From Hemicordylus capensis (lineage: Eukaryota; Chordata; Lepidosauria; Squamata; Cordylidae): 64,000 nucleotides of DNA. Within the stretch, counting starts at the first letter, position 1; each line of letters starts with the position of its first letter. The translations under genes and the position numbers were made by a program. The notes below the pieces were generated by a model, which saw nothing but the letters and a program-made list of their open reading frames with translations, was not told where the DNA came from and ran no database searches. Of the stretch, positions 37,568-47,302 are shown in pieces. The stretch lies in contig NC_069658.1 in the NCBI RefSeq assembly GCF_027244095.1, positions 414,248,687-414,312,686 of the forward strand. The letters run 5' to 3'.

Positions 37568-38968
37568 TTTATCTCTCATCCAGCCCATTACTGCTTCCAA
37601 GCTGTCAATGAGGGAGGATATGCCTTCTCCTGATGTTGTTGACATGGAGAAATAGATTTGGGTGTCATCAGCGTACTGATAGCACCCAGCACCAAATCTC
37701 CCGATGATCTCTCCCAGCGGTTTCATGTAGATGTTAAACAACATCAGAGACAATACAGAGCCCTGAGGGACACCATACAAAAATTCAGATTTTGAAGAAC
37801 AACAGTCTCCAAGGGACACCTTCTGGAACCTGACTGAGAGGTAGGAGTGGAACCACTGCAAAGCGGTGCCACCCACCCCCAACTCCCTCAGGCATTCCAG
37901 AAGGATACTATGGTCGATAGTCTCAAAAGCCGACAAGAGATCCAAAAGGACCAACAGAGTCACACTTCTTCTGTCAAGTCCCAATTGGAGATTATCCATC
38001 AGGCTCACCAAGGCAGTCTCCACCCCATAGCCCATCTGAAAACCAGTTTGAAATGGGTCTAGATCAGGAATGTCAAACTGTGGCCCTCCAGCTGTTTTTG
38101 GACTACAACTCCCATAATCCCCAGCCACAGTGGCCAATAGCCAAGGATGATGGGAGTTGTAGACCAACATCTGCAGAAGGGCCACAGTTTGACATCCCTG
38201 GTCTAGATAATCAGTTTCCTCCAAGACTGCCTGGAGCTGGGAGGCCACCACCCTCTCAATCACCTTGCCCAACCATGGGAGGTTGGAGACAGGCCTGTAG
38301 CTATTAAACTCTGCGGGGACTAAGGCAGGCTTCTTAAGAATAGGTCTAATAATTGCCTCCTTTAAACAAGGAGACATCCTGCCCTCCCTCAGAGAGGTAT
38401 TTATAATTGCCACCAGGCTCTCCACAACAACCCCCTTGCTAGATAATATAAGCCATGTTGGGCAAGGATCAAGCAGACAGGTGGTAGGACACATTGTTCT
38501 GAGCAGCTTGTCCACATCCTCTGGAGTCACAAACTGAAACTGATCCAGTCTAACCACACAAGAGGAGTTGCTGGATACCTTTGCATCTGACACTGCGATG
38601 ACTGTGGAGTCTAAGTCTAGATCGACCCAAATACGAGAGATTTTGTCCGCAAAAAACTCATTAAAAGCGTCACAGCAGGCAACTGATGGTTCTAAATTCT
38701 GATTCAAGGGAGTAGGGGGCCCTACTAGCCCCCTCACAACCCTGAATAGCTCCTCTGGATGATAGTTTGCGGAAGCAATACAGGCAGAAAAGAAACACTT
38801 CTTTGCTGCATGTATAGCCAGAGCATAGATCTTAAAGTGCGCTCTATGTTGCAATCTGTCGGATTCGAGTCGAGTCTTCCTCCACTTGTGCTCCAGTCGT
38901 CTACCTTGCCGCTTCAGCTCCCGCAGATCTTCCGTATACCAAGGAGCCATTTTTGAAGCGGGTCATAG
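37568..38968 (-). mobile_element. L2 LINE reverse transcriptase fragment
   Basis: Minus-strand frame from the end of the endonuclease-RT linker (APWYTEDLRELKRQGRRLEH) through RT: FNSYRPVSNLPWLGKVIERV, DPFQTGFQMGYGVETALVSL, a palm motif LLVLLDLLSAFETIDHSILL, GVPQGSVLSLMLFNIYMKPL, the catalytic box YQYADDTQIYF and GWMRDK. Only one 136 bp MITE (38065-38200) interrupts it, and the MITE happens not to close the frame. Both ends are lost: the 5' end near 38968 and the 3' end at a sharp junction with BovB at 37567. Family assignment to L2 rests on the SYRPVSNLP, GVPQGSVL and YADDTQ motifs and on the better-covered copy in ERBB3. No endonuclease or 3'UTR, so it is immobile. Confidence 0.85.
38065..38200. 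mobile_element. hAT-like palindromic MITE with perfect 8 bp target duplication
   Basis: 136 bp, CAGGAATGTCAAACTGTGGC at the left and the complement GCCACAGTTTGACATCCCTG at the right. It is flanked by GTCTAGAT on both sides (38057-38064 and 38201-38208). Eight-base duplications and CAG/CTG ends are typical of hAT transposons. Two inward ACTACAACTCCCAT-type boxes are present (38102-38120 and 38150-38164). It interrupts the L2 fragment, so it is younger. Confidence 0.92.
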
Positions 38969-39492
38969 AGGAGACCATATGATGATGGCTTTAGAAATGA
39001 AGCTCCATCCACCCACACTTTGCCTTGGTCTTTCAGTTGGACATTGGGCTGGAGAGGGATGGAGACATGTAACAGGTGCAGTTTCCCTAATCACTTCCTA
39101 GAGATGCCCGTGTTGAATTGCTGCTTGATGCATCTCTGATCAAGCAAAGTGTAGGTGCACGGAGCCTCATTTCTAATCCCATCATCATATACCAGACTAT
39201 ACAAAGCCTTTACAGTTTATATGGTGCAGAAGCTAAGATGGACACCTTAACTTGCAATTTCCATTCTTTTTAGTGCATGAGTGAAAATGTAAAGCATCTT
39301 AACTCTCACCTTAAATCAAAGGTTTTTGGATTACTGAATAAGCACTATTGAACATAGTGAGACTTAACTTCCAGACATGCAATTCAAACATGAATTGTGC
39401 TGTTAATGAGGTCTGTGCCTACTCTGCACAGACTCATTAAAAATGCATCTACTGAGACCCTGTTCAGTGGATCATTCTGGTTTTTGGATTGC

Positions 39493-39700
39493 TCGCCAAT
39501 TAAGACTAGTGTACCACTGTGGTTAAGAGAATGAGCTATGAGTGAGGTAGTCCCTTGGTTCAAATCTCACCCTGGCCATGAAGTCAGTGGGTGGGCTTAG
39601 GTAAGTCACTAGGCATTTCTCAGTCACCACCATCACCCCATTTGTAATATGGTGAAAATAACAGTATGGGTGGTAGTAATATCAGGTGCTGCACAGGGGG
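39493..39700 (+). mobile_element. tRNA-derived SINE (MIR-like layout), decayed
   Basis: GTACCACTGTGGTTAAGAGA (A-box region), then GGTTCAAATCTCACC (B-box), a 'ccatgaagtcagtgggtggg..aagtcact' core and 'ccccatttgtaatatggtgaaaataa'. Typical of a tRNA-headed SINE with a core region. Not a functional tRNA. Confidence 0.65.
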
Positions 39701-39999
39701 TCTTTCCAGACATTGTTTTATCCAGCATTACTTTTAATGCTATGTTTATTCTAATTTGATCATGAAAAAGTTGGAAACCTTGTATAAAGAGGAAAAGATG
39801 TAGGTAGACTATAGCACAATCTGTAAAAGAGTGGATGTATGAAAGGGTTGACTTCCCAAAGCCCCCTCTCTTCCATACCCAAACATATTTTAATTCTGGT
39901 TCTTGTTTTGAGTTACTTAAAAATAACCAAAACAGAGGCTAGTTTGATAAATACTATGATCCTTCCCCTCGCCCCATTCTTGCCACTTTTACCCTAACT

Positions 40000-40700
40000 T
40001 TCCTGTGGGTTTATGAGATCACCTGGCATTCCACGTGTGTATACATCCATGTGTGTATCCGCTCACTATCGACTTTGCCTGGACCAATATGAACCAAATC
40101 AAGTACAGTTGTAGGGACACCTCAATGGAGTAGTTTATGATGATGCCATCTACCCTGATTCAAGATGACGGATGCATTTTGAGGCACAAGTGGGCTAACC
40201 TGTGGATTGTCTTACTGTTTTGAACCAAATTTGGTACAGTTGTAGTGAGAGACACACAAAGACACCTCAACAGCATGGTTTGTGGTGATGTCGTCCACCC
40301 CAATTCAAGATGGCAGACATGAACATTTGAGCTGCAGTTGGACTAACTTGTGAATTGCCTAACCGATTTGAACCATTTGATAAAGGTGTAGGGACACATA
40401 GGGACAATTCAAGGGTATAGTTTACAATGATGTCATATACCCTGATTCAAGATGGCAGACGTGAAAATTTGAGGTGCAAATGGGAACCAGTCTGGACTGT
40501 ATTTGGTACAGTTGTAGGGACACCTCAGATGCATAGTTTGTTATGTCATCCACCCCAATTCAATATGGCAGACGCATGAACATTTGAGATGCAAGTGGGC
40601 TAACTTGTGAACTGCCGAACCAATTTGTCCAGTTGAAGGGATAGTGAAAGGAAAGTAGGCAGATTAGTTCTTACCAGAACAACTTGTTTGCAGTTGTTTT
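40000..40700. repeat. interspersed element with internal ~125-145 bp tandem units, copy A
   Basis: Starts near GAGATCACCTGGCATTCC and ends in GATTAGTTCTTACCAGAACA. Inside, the phrase GAACCAAATTTGGTACAG and its variants recurs at about 40088, 40221, 40366, 40490 and 40617. Each unit also has 'gggacacctcaa', 'tttgtgatgatgtcat', an AAGATGGCGGAC-like core and 'atttgaggtgcaagtgggctaacttgtgaact'. There is no coding capacity and no obvious terminal inverted repeat. Copy B at 42818-43920 shares both edges, which shows this is one mobile family. I cannot name it. Confidence 0.75.
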
Positions 40701-41142
40701 CTTCCCAGGTGTTAGCTTTTTTTCCTTTTTAACCTTCAGGGATATAAAATTTCTCCCCTTTCTCCTTCAGACTCCTCTTTCTTTGTGACTCTCCAAATGA
40801 TGTTTCTCTTTATTCAGTGTTTGGAGGCACTGAACCACATCAAAGAGACATTAGAAACATTGTTCTGGTGTGACTGCTCTGATCACAGAGGGTGGCAAAA
40901 GTCAAACCTTAAAACTTGCATGCAGACATTTGATCACGTATCTACATGAAATTCAGAAGGTATAATGGCCTCACAAGGATCTACTATGCATGACATTCCC
41001 ATCCAATTCTGACAACAGTCAAACCAATTATAAGCATATTAGTGATGCTTTGTTTTAGTCCCATTCAGATGTTTAAAATCGCCCCTCTGCCCAGGGTTAC
41101 AGTGATGAAAGCAAGCAATATGTCCTGTCCTAGTGCTGTTGT

Positions 41143-41161
41143 TGTTGTTGTTGTTGTTGAA
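41143..41161 (+). repeat. (GTT)n microsatellite
   Basis: About six GTT units just before the reversed L2 3' tail, probably derived from that element's terminal simple repeat. Confidence 0.8.
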
Positions 41162-41162
41162 A

Positions 41163-41400
41163 TAATTTGATTTCTATACCGCCCTTCCAAAAATGGCTCA
41201 GGGCGGTTTACACAGAGAAATAATAAATAAGATGGCTCCCTGTCCCCAAAGGGCTCACATTCTAAAAAGAAACATAAGACACATACCAGCAACAGTCACT
41301 GGAAGTACTGTGCTGGGGGTGGATAGGGCCAGTTACTCTCTCCCTGCTAAATAAAGAGAACCACCATGGTAAAAGGTGCCTCTTTGCCCAGTTAGCAGGG
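41163..41400 (-). mobile_element. L2-type LINE 3'UTR, minus orientation
   Basis: The plus strand reads ATTTCTATACCGCCCTTCCA, GGCTCAGGGCGGTTTACACA, CCCCAAAGGGCTCACATTCT and 'tgtgctgggggtggatagggccag', up to 'gcccagttagcaggg'. This is a long 3'UTR piece of a squamate LINE, better preserved than the copy at 3862-4070. Confidence 0.65.
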
Positions 41401-41547
41401 GATACTGTTCAGCTTGCCTGCTCATGGTTAAGGCATCGTTACTGTGAAGAGGGAAGCACCATAACTGTGATAGCTGGTGCTTCCATGATCAGCAGTCTCA
41501 GGCAATCCAGGCAGCTGATATCTGAAGAGCAGCTCTTAAGCTTGAAA

Positions 41548-42032
41548 TATACACGTGGACAAATGTGTTGGTACCCCTCCATGAAGAAAGAAGAACCCAC
41601 AATTGTCTCTGAAATAACTTGAAACTGACAAACGTAATTGGCACCCATCATTGTTTATTCCACATTTAACAAAAACCAGACTTTGCTTTAGAGTTTTGAT
41701 GCAACAGAATATTTCAAGTAATAACACAATTGAAAATGGCATGGACAAAAATGATAGGACCCTTAACCTAATATTTTGTTGCACAGCCTTTAGAGGCAGT
41801 CACTGCAAACAAGCGATTCCTGTAGCTCTCAATGAGACTTCTGCACCTGTCAATTTGAATCCTATCGAACATCTATGGAAAGAACTGAAACATGCAGTCT
41901 GGAGATGGCACCCTTCAAACCTGACACAGCTGGAGCAGTTTGCTCAGGGTGAGTGGGCCAAACTACCTGTTGACAGGTAGACTGTTGTTCTTTTTTCATG
42001 GAGGGGTACCAACACATTTGTCCACGTGTGTA
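41548..42032 (+). mobile_element. Tc1/mariner-type element, internal deletion derivative
   Basis: Terminal inverted repeats of about 35 bases: ACACGTGGACAAATGTGTTG then 'gtacccctccatga' at the left (41551-41584), with the near-perfect complement at 41997-42030. TA dinucleotides flank both ends. Between the ends, a frame (41852-41980) still reads LNPIEHLWKELKHAV, ending EQFAQGEWAKLPVDR. This is the C-terminal end of a Tc1-type transposase, including the glutamate of the DDE triad (in NPIE). The N-terminal DNA-binding part and the first two catalytic Asp regions are gone. At about 485 bp it is non-autonomous but has intact ends. Confidence 0.85.
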
Positions 42033-42575
42033 TGTCAGACAAGAGATTTTATAATTGAATAATAATTATTAGTTATACAGCATCTTTGGGGCCTCCCCTC
42101 CTCACCCCTTTTTCCCCCTTGGTCTCCCTTCTATGCCTACACTCCCAGTCTTCCGCTGGCAATTGAAAGCAATTTTTTATCTTGTGCCTTGAAGAGTAGG
42201 CCTAATTGTTAACTGGGCAAATTTCTTTAATATTTTTAGATGCTGTTGATGGAATGCTTGTTTTGCATTTGTTTTTATTGCTTTTATATAATTGTATATT
42301 TTATGTTTTACACCAAAAAAATATGGCTCTCTCATCCCAGTTGTGGAGGGTGGGGGGACCTGGTGAAGGTGGTGATGGAACCCCATTGTCACCTCCACTT
42401 TCTTTCTTTTTGGTCCTAAACACAACTGGAAGCCTTCCTCCAGAGGACCTTGTGTCATTACATCCTTGAGGCTGAGAGTGTCTATATCTTCCAAAATTAA
42501 TTAAATAAATAGCAGTTCCCACTTTACTGGTTTGTTGTAATAATTACTAAGATAGTACAGCCAACATACTAAGGA

Positions 42576-42641
42576 AAATTACTCAAAGTAGTCCCATTGG
42601 AATTAAAAATTCAATTTCAATAGGACTACTTTGAGTAATTT
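42576..42641. repeat. near-perfect 24 bp inverted repeat (hairpin)
   Basis: AAATTACTCAAAGTAGTCCC at 42576 (arm 42576-42599) pairs with 42618-42641 at 23 of 24 positions, with an 18-base AT-rich loop. It may be a tiny MITE or a relic of one; no coding content. Confidence 0.8.
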
Positions 42642-42870
42642 GATGGTCAGCCCTTGGGTAAATAATGTGGCAAATTTAAATTGGATCATCCTTAGAGGAG
42701 CCACATCACAGACACATAGGCAACCTGCTCTATTTTCTTCTGTTACAAGAGGGTTGTCCTAGCCATCTGAATCTCCCTTACACTTCTTGCTATGTTGCCT
42801 CTCATTTTTAGCCGACTTTCCAGTAGACTTAGGAGATCACCTGGCATTCGGTGTGTGAGTGTGTCCCTAT

Positions 42871-43014
42871 CATAAGAACATAAGAACAGCCCTGATGGAT
42901 CAGGCCCAAGGCCCATCTAGTCCAGCATCCTGTTTTGCACAGTGGCCCACCAGATGCTGCTGGAAGCCACAGACAGGAGTTGAGGGCGTGCCCTCTCTCC
43001 TGCCATTACTCCCG
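42871..43014 (-). mobile_element. interspersed SINE-like repeat, copy 2
   Basis: The plus strand starts CATAAGAACATAAGAACAGC, then GGATCAGGCCCAAGGCCCAT and 'agtccagcatcctgtttt', and ends near 'tgccattactcccg'. It is the reverse complement of 27700-27860. Inserted in copy B of the tandem-unit element. Confidence 0.65.
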
Positions 43015-43267
43015 TTTATCAACTTATTGTATCAACTTTACAATGCCTGGACCAATATGAACCAAATCAGGTACAGTTGTAGAGACACCTCAAAGGTGTA
43101 GTTTGTGATGATGTCGTACACCCTTATTCAAGATGGACGCATAAACGTTTGAGGCACTAACTTGTGAACTGCCTAACTGATTTGAACCAAATTTGGTACA
43201 GCTTTAGGGAGACCTCAATGGCGTGGCTTGTGTTTATGTCACCCACCCCAATCACTGTTCCCTGTAA

Positions 43268-43370
43268 CAGGGATTCCCAGATATTGTTGATGACAACCAG
43301 CATCCTCAGCTGCAATAGCCTTTGCTTGTGGATTGTGGGAGTTGTAGTCAACAACATCTGGGAATCCCTG
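43268..43370. mobile_element. hAT-like palindromic MITE
   Basis: Starts CAGGGATTCCCAGATATTGT and ends with the complement CAACATCTGGGAATCCCTG. An inward TGGGAGTTGTAGT box is at 43336-43348. No clear 8-base duplication at the edges. 103 bp. Confidence 0.75.
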
Positions 43371-43670
43371 TTAAAAGAAACACTGACCCCAATCCAAGAC
43401 AGTGGACGTGTAAACATTTGAGGTTCAAGAGGGCTAACCTGTGGACTGCTTAACCCATTTGAACCAAATTTGGTACAATTGAAGTGAGCGACACACGGGA
43501 ACACCTCATTGTCATGGTTTGTGATGATGTCATCCATCCCGCTTCAAGATGGCGGACACATGAACATTTGAGGTGCAAATGGGCTAACTTGTGAACCACC
43601 TAACTGATTTGGACCAAATTTAGTCCAGTTGTAAGGATAGTGAAAGGAAAGTAGGCAGATTAGTTCTTAC

Positions 43671-43904
43671 AATTATTATTATTTATTATTTTACATTTTA
43701 TATCCTGCTCTTCCTCCAAGGAGCCCAGAGCAGTGTACTACATACTTAGGTTTCTCCTCACAACAACCCTGTGAAGTAGGTTAGGCTGAGAGAGAAGTGA
43801 CTGGCCCAGAGTCACCCAGCAAGTATCATGGCTGAATGGGGATTTGAACCCGGGTCTCCCCAGTCCTAGTCCAGCATTCTAACCACCATACCACGCTGGC
43901 TCTC
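43671..43904 (-). mobile_element. Sauria-type SINE, near full length
   Basis: The plus strand starts with AATTATTATTATTTATTATT, then CTCTTCCTCCAAGGAGCCCA and 'ggatttgaacccgggtctcc' (B-box complement), and ends in 'ccacgctggctctc'. It lies at the right edge of tandem-unit element copy B. Confidence 0.85.
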
Positions 43905-43920
43905 AACTAGAACAACTTAT

Positions 43921-46432
43921 TGAATTATCTGTATACCCTCTGACCCTCCTGCAGATGGTGTCTAGCCTGGTGTGACCTGTGTTTAGGAAGTCCAGGAAGA
44001 AATGGTACTTGTCATGTAAACTTATAATAGCCACAGGAATCAGGTAGGGAGGAAGTCTAGCTATTGCATCCTACCCTTGTGGGAGTTTGTAAAAGGGCCC
44101 CTAACACCACAAACTCAGATATCCTGCATAGACATTCCAGTTTTCCTGAGAATTTTTAAACCAGGTCCCCAAAGCATGTTTATCTTTTACAGCACATAAT
44201 TCTGCCCGTTTTGCATAGGTATTAAAACTTGCAATAGTTTTTATCAGTCTTCTTTCCAGGATTCTTCTAAGCCCAAAGGCAAACAGGACACCTTTCCCAA
44301 ACCAGTTTTGGCTACCAAGATAAGCCTATCTTTTTGTCTAGATCTTTTTAAATTCCAAGCTTCTACTGTACACAGTAAGTGTCTCCAGCCAATCAGTAAC
44401 AATTTCAGTGTCCGTTAAGTGCCCCCCTTTTCTCTTTTAAACTGACCAGCTATCCCCTTCCAATTTGTACAGTCTCTGGGATTCATCCCAAGGCTGTTGC
44501 CACCTCCCAATCATCACACCCCAGCTGCACCCCCCAAACCCAGCTTCTTCCTCATTCTCATCAGATTGTATAGGGAGTTTTCATCTCCTCTGCTCCCAGG
44601 AACCCCCTCCTCCCTTCTCCATGGCTGTGTGTGTGTGTGTGTGTGTGCGCGTGCGCGTTTGTGCTTGTGACTTGTTTGGCTATGCTTGCTAGGATGTTTT
44701 ATTAGATCTAAAAGGCTCTTCCATAGGGGGGCCCAGCCCAGGGCAGAAGCTCAGGAAATCAGCTTAGCTGAATCCACCAGCCTGGGATATCCATTGGGTG
44801 TCCCTACTAAACTTACTCACTGGCCCATAGCAATCTCAGACTCCAATTAACCCTTGGCCACTTCCAACAACACAGGGAGCCCCTTCCTTTTCCACTTATA
44901 CTCCCTGGTTTTCCACAGCCGCACAACTCTGGCAAAAGTTCAGTCCAGATAAGCTTTGCACTGGAGAGTGAGCAGCAATTCTCTTCCACAATCAAGGAAC
45001 CTGTTCCCCTTCTGTTCAATTTAACTCACTCACTCCCTTTGCAACCTTAACCCTCTACTTCCCTTTCATGCTTGGCCAGTTCTCTGGAGGGGCCATCCTT
45101 CTTCCTTTATCCAAACTTACTCAGATATTTGCTCTCACCTCTGTTGCTTCTTTTCCAGTCCCCTAGACTGATCCTTCTGTCTCTCATCACCCAAACTTGC
45201 TTGAGTGCCTTTTGCTTTTGTCCTCACTCTCTTGCTGGTTCTCTCTCCAACCTCAGTCAGATTTGTCTCTTGCTCTCTCCTGCTCTTCTGCCAGTTTTGT
45301 TGGACTGGTCCTTCCCCCCTCTCTCTTCTTTCTGTCTCTTTCCTCCACCCCTTCTCCTGATCTTTTCACCAACTCCGCCTTTCCTTTGCCCGATTTTGCT
45401 TGGATCTCCCTCTTTCCCCCTTAACATCTTCCACCCTCTTCCCTCCCGCATTCCCTGTAATAGTAAGCATCTAGACAGTAACACACAAATACACAGACAC
45501 TGAAATAGCCCATATAACAGAGGTTAAGTATCAGTGCCCAGGCACATGCTCCATATTGTATCATGACTTTCCTGGGAAACTGCCTGTTTTATAACTGCAA
45601 TAGTGCCCCCTTATAACAAAAGGCATAAAGTATATTAAGAACCAGATAAAACCATACCACCAGCCCCATGGATCTAGGCTTCCTTCCCCCCCCCGCCCCG
45701 CCCCGCCCCCCCCGGCAAGGTTCCTATGCCTTAAACATATATAAAACAGGCAGAAATTGAGCAGCACAAGTTTTCCCAGCATGGAGATGCAACAATGAGG
45801 AAACTGCCTGTGATATTTAAGAAATAAAACTTTTGTTGAAAAAAGTGTGGCAACCCCATTTGGCTCACGTCTCCCAGTAACAATCTCTCTAGGCCAGTTG
45901 TCGGCTCACACGCCACTCCACCTTCCAGCTTATTATTGCTGTGGTAATTTTTACTGAAACATGCTGTAATGGCTAATCATTGTAGTGTTCTTTCTCCACA
46001 CACCCCAGTAATTCTTATCTACTCTCACAGTCAGAGAGAGATGTAGACGCCACTTGATCAATGTCACTCTTTATTTCATAATTAAAACACACACACACTT
46101 TTTTTCAGGCTTTCTGAAACAAGAAGTGCCTCCGTCAGTAAGAGGTGGGTCATCCTGTCTTAGAAGATAGCTCATGTCCAGCACTTGCCCTGTAAGGAAA
46201 AGGCCTGAACTCCACCCAAAAAAACATTCCAGCGGCCACAGTCTCTTGAGGAAAAGCCCTTGGATTCACTACTTTAGCACTGACTTGATGAGATGAGGAG
46301 CATACACTAAACTTTAAACTGGTTTCACAGTTGTCTCCTCTTTCTGGGCAACCTTGGGAACTTGTAAGATGGGACTAGAAATTTCTCACAGAGTTAACGT
46401 CTCATCATATTATATTCTCAGAATTATTTGGG
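43921..46432. other. intergenic, low-complexity tracts only
   Basis: No gene or classifiable transposon. It contains a (GT)n tract at about 44625-44652, a pyrimidine-rich plus strand at about 45080-45470 (C/T content clearly biased, which creates long spurious open frames) and a C-rich G4-type run at 45686-45713. Confidence 0.45.
45686..45713. other. G-quadruplex-type run (minus-strand G)
   Basis: Four minus-strand runs of at least four G, separated by single C: about 9, 4, 4 and 8 bases. It meets the usual G4 pattern with minimal loops. Confidence 0.7.
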
Positions 46433-46600
46433 AAATATGTAGCAAAGGTCTTATCGAGCATGCTCACCCAGGTGAGAGGGTGGGTACAAATCCTGGGCTA
46501 CCCAGGCCTCAATCCCTGTGCTTCACACGAGCAGCCCTACCCAGGTAAAACTGCCCAAGCTAGGGTAGGGCTGCTTGTGTGAACAGCCTCAATGTATGTT
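46433..46600. repeat. unnamed interspersed repeat, copy 1
   Basis: Shares 'gctgcttgtgtgaacagcc', 'acgagcagccctacccagg' and 'gtgggtacaaatcctgggctaccc'-type segments with 49490-49660. It appears to be a short non-autonomous element ending in GTGTGAACAGCC. Family not known to me. Confidence 0.5.
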
Positions 46601-47097
46601 AAAATAACAATTTGACTCCTGTCCTCATGTCAGACAATCACACTGAACTTTCTAGAAAGGTGCTACCCAAAGCAGTTAACAGGTTACATGTGAAGGAACG
46701 GCAACTGTTTGTCATGAGCCAATTTTCCTCTGTGTATTAGCTGATTGGTTGCTTAAAAAAAAATTTTTTTTTGCCCGGCTGGATTCCATATTACCTGAAA
46801 GCTTGCAAATGTCCAAAACTATACATAAAATTCATCGAGTACATTTAATGCTACTTTATAGTGGTATTTTCTAACGCACGATGCCTGCCAGATTTTTTTA
46901 TTGGCCTACTTCCGTGCCTTTAAACACCAGCCTGACATGTATAAATTAAGCAGGTTTTCCATCACTTCATCTCTGTGACAAGTGGTACTTTGCTTGAAAT
47001 GGCAGAATGGGCACTGCATGATGCTGTAGCATACATGTACATGCACTTGCGCTAGAGACAAAATGCATCCTCTTCCCACTCCAAGATTTAACTTATA

Positions 47098-47302
47098 GGA
47101 ACATAAGGAGCTGCCTTATACCTGGTCAGACTCTTGGTCCCTCTAGCTCAGTATTGCCTACACTGACTGGCAGCAGCTCTCCACGGTTTCAGGCAGAGCT
47201 CTTTCCCAGCCCTACTATACCTGCAGATGCTGCCAGGGATTGAATCTGGGACCTGCATGCAAAACAGATGCTCTGCCACTGAGCTAGAGCCCCATCCCAT
47301 TC
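47098..47302 (-). mobile_element. tRNA-Ala-like headed SINE
   Basis: Minus-strand head: GCTCTAGCTCAGTGGCAGAG (A-box), then 'catctgttttgcatgcagg' and 'tcccagattcaatccctggc' (B-box), resembling tRNA-Ala with a TGC anticodon region. The body reads, on the plus strand, GGAACATAAGGAGCTGCCTT, 'ggtccctctagctcagtatt' and 'ctgactggcagcagctctcc'. The acceptor stem is not intact, so this is a SINE, not a gene. Confidence 0.75.

Larger units (their letters stand above)
42818..43920. repeat. interspersed element with internal tandem units, copy B, with three later insertions
   Basis: Same edges as copy A: TTAGGAGATCACCTGGCATT at the left and GGCAGATTAGTTCTTAC at the right. Units are marked by GAACCAAATTTGGTACAG variants at about 43047, 43182, 43459 and 43607. 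It is interrupted by a SINE-like repeat (42871-43014), a hAT-like MITE (43268-43370) and a Sauria-type SINE (43671-43904), after which 'tagaacaactta' resumes. It is therefore older than all three insertions. Non-coding; family unknown. Confidence 0.75.

Noticed and set aside
40000-43920. Helitron identity for the tandem-unit element
   Set aside because: The right edge has a TAG-like word and inverted bases nearby, but I could not show a TC start, a CTRR end with hairpin, or A/T insertion in both copies.
45072-45503. Plus-strand frame of 143 codons that looks like a hydrophobic membrane protein
   Set aside because: The hydrophobicity comes from pyrimidine bias (CTT, CTC, TTC codons); no conserved motif and no splice context.
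47230-47300. Possible minus-strand tRNA-Ala gene
   Set aside because: The head of a tRNA-Ala-like SINE; the acceptor stem does not pair and the SINE body follows.
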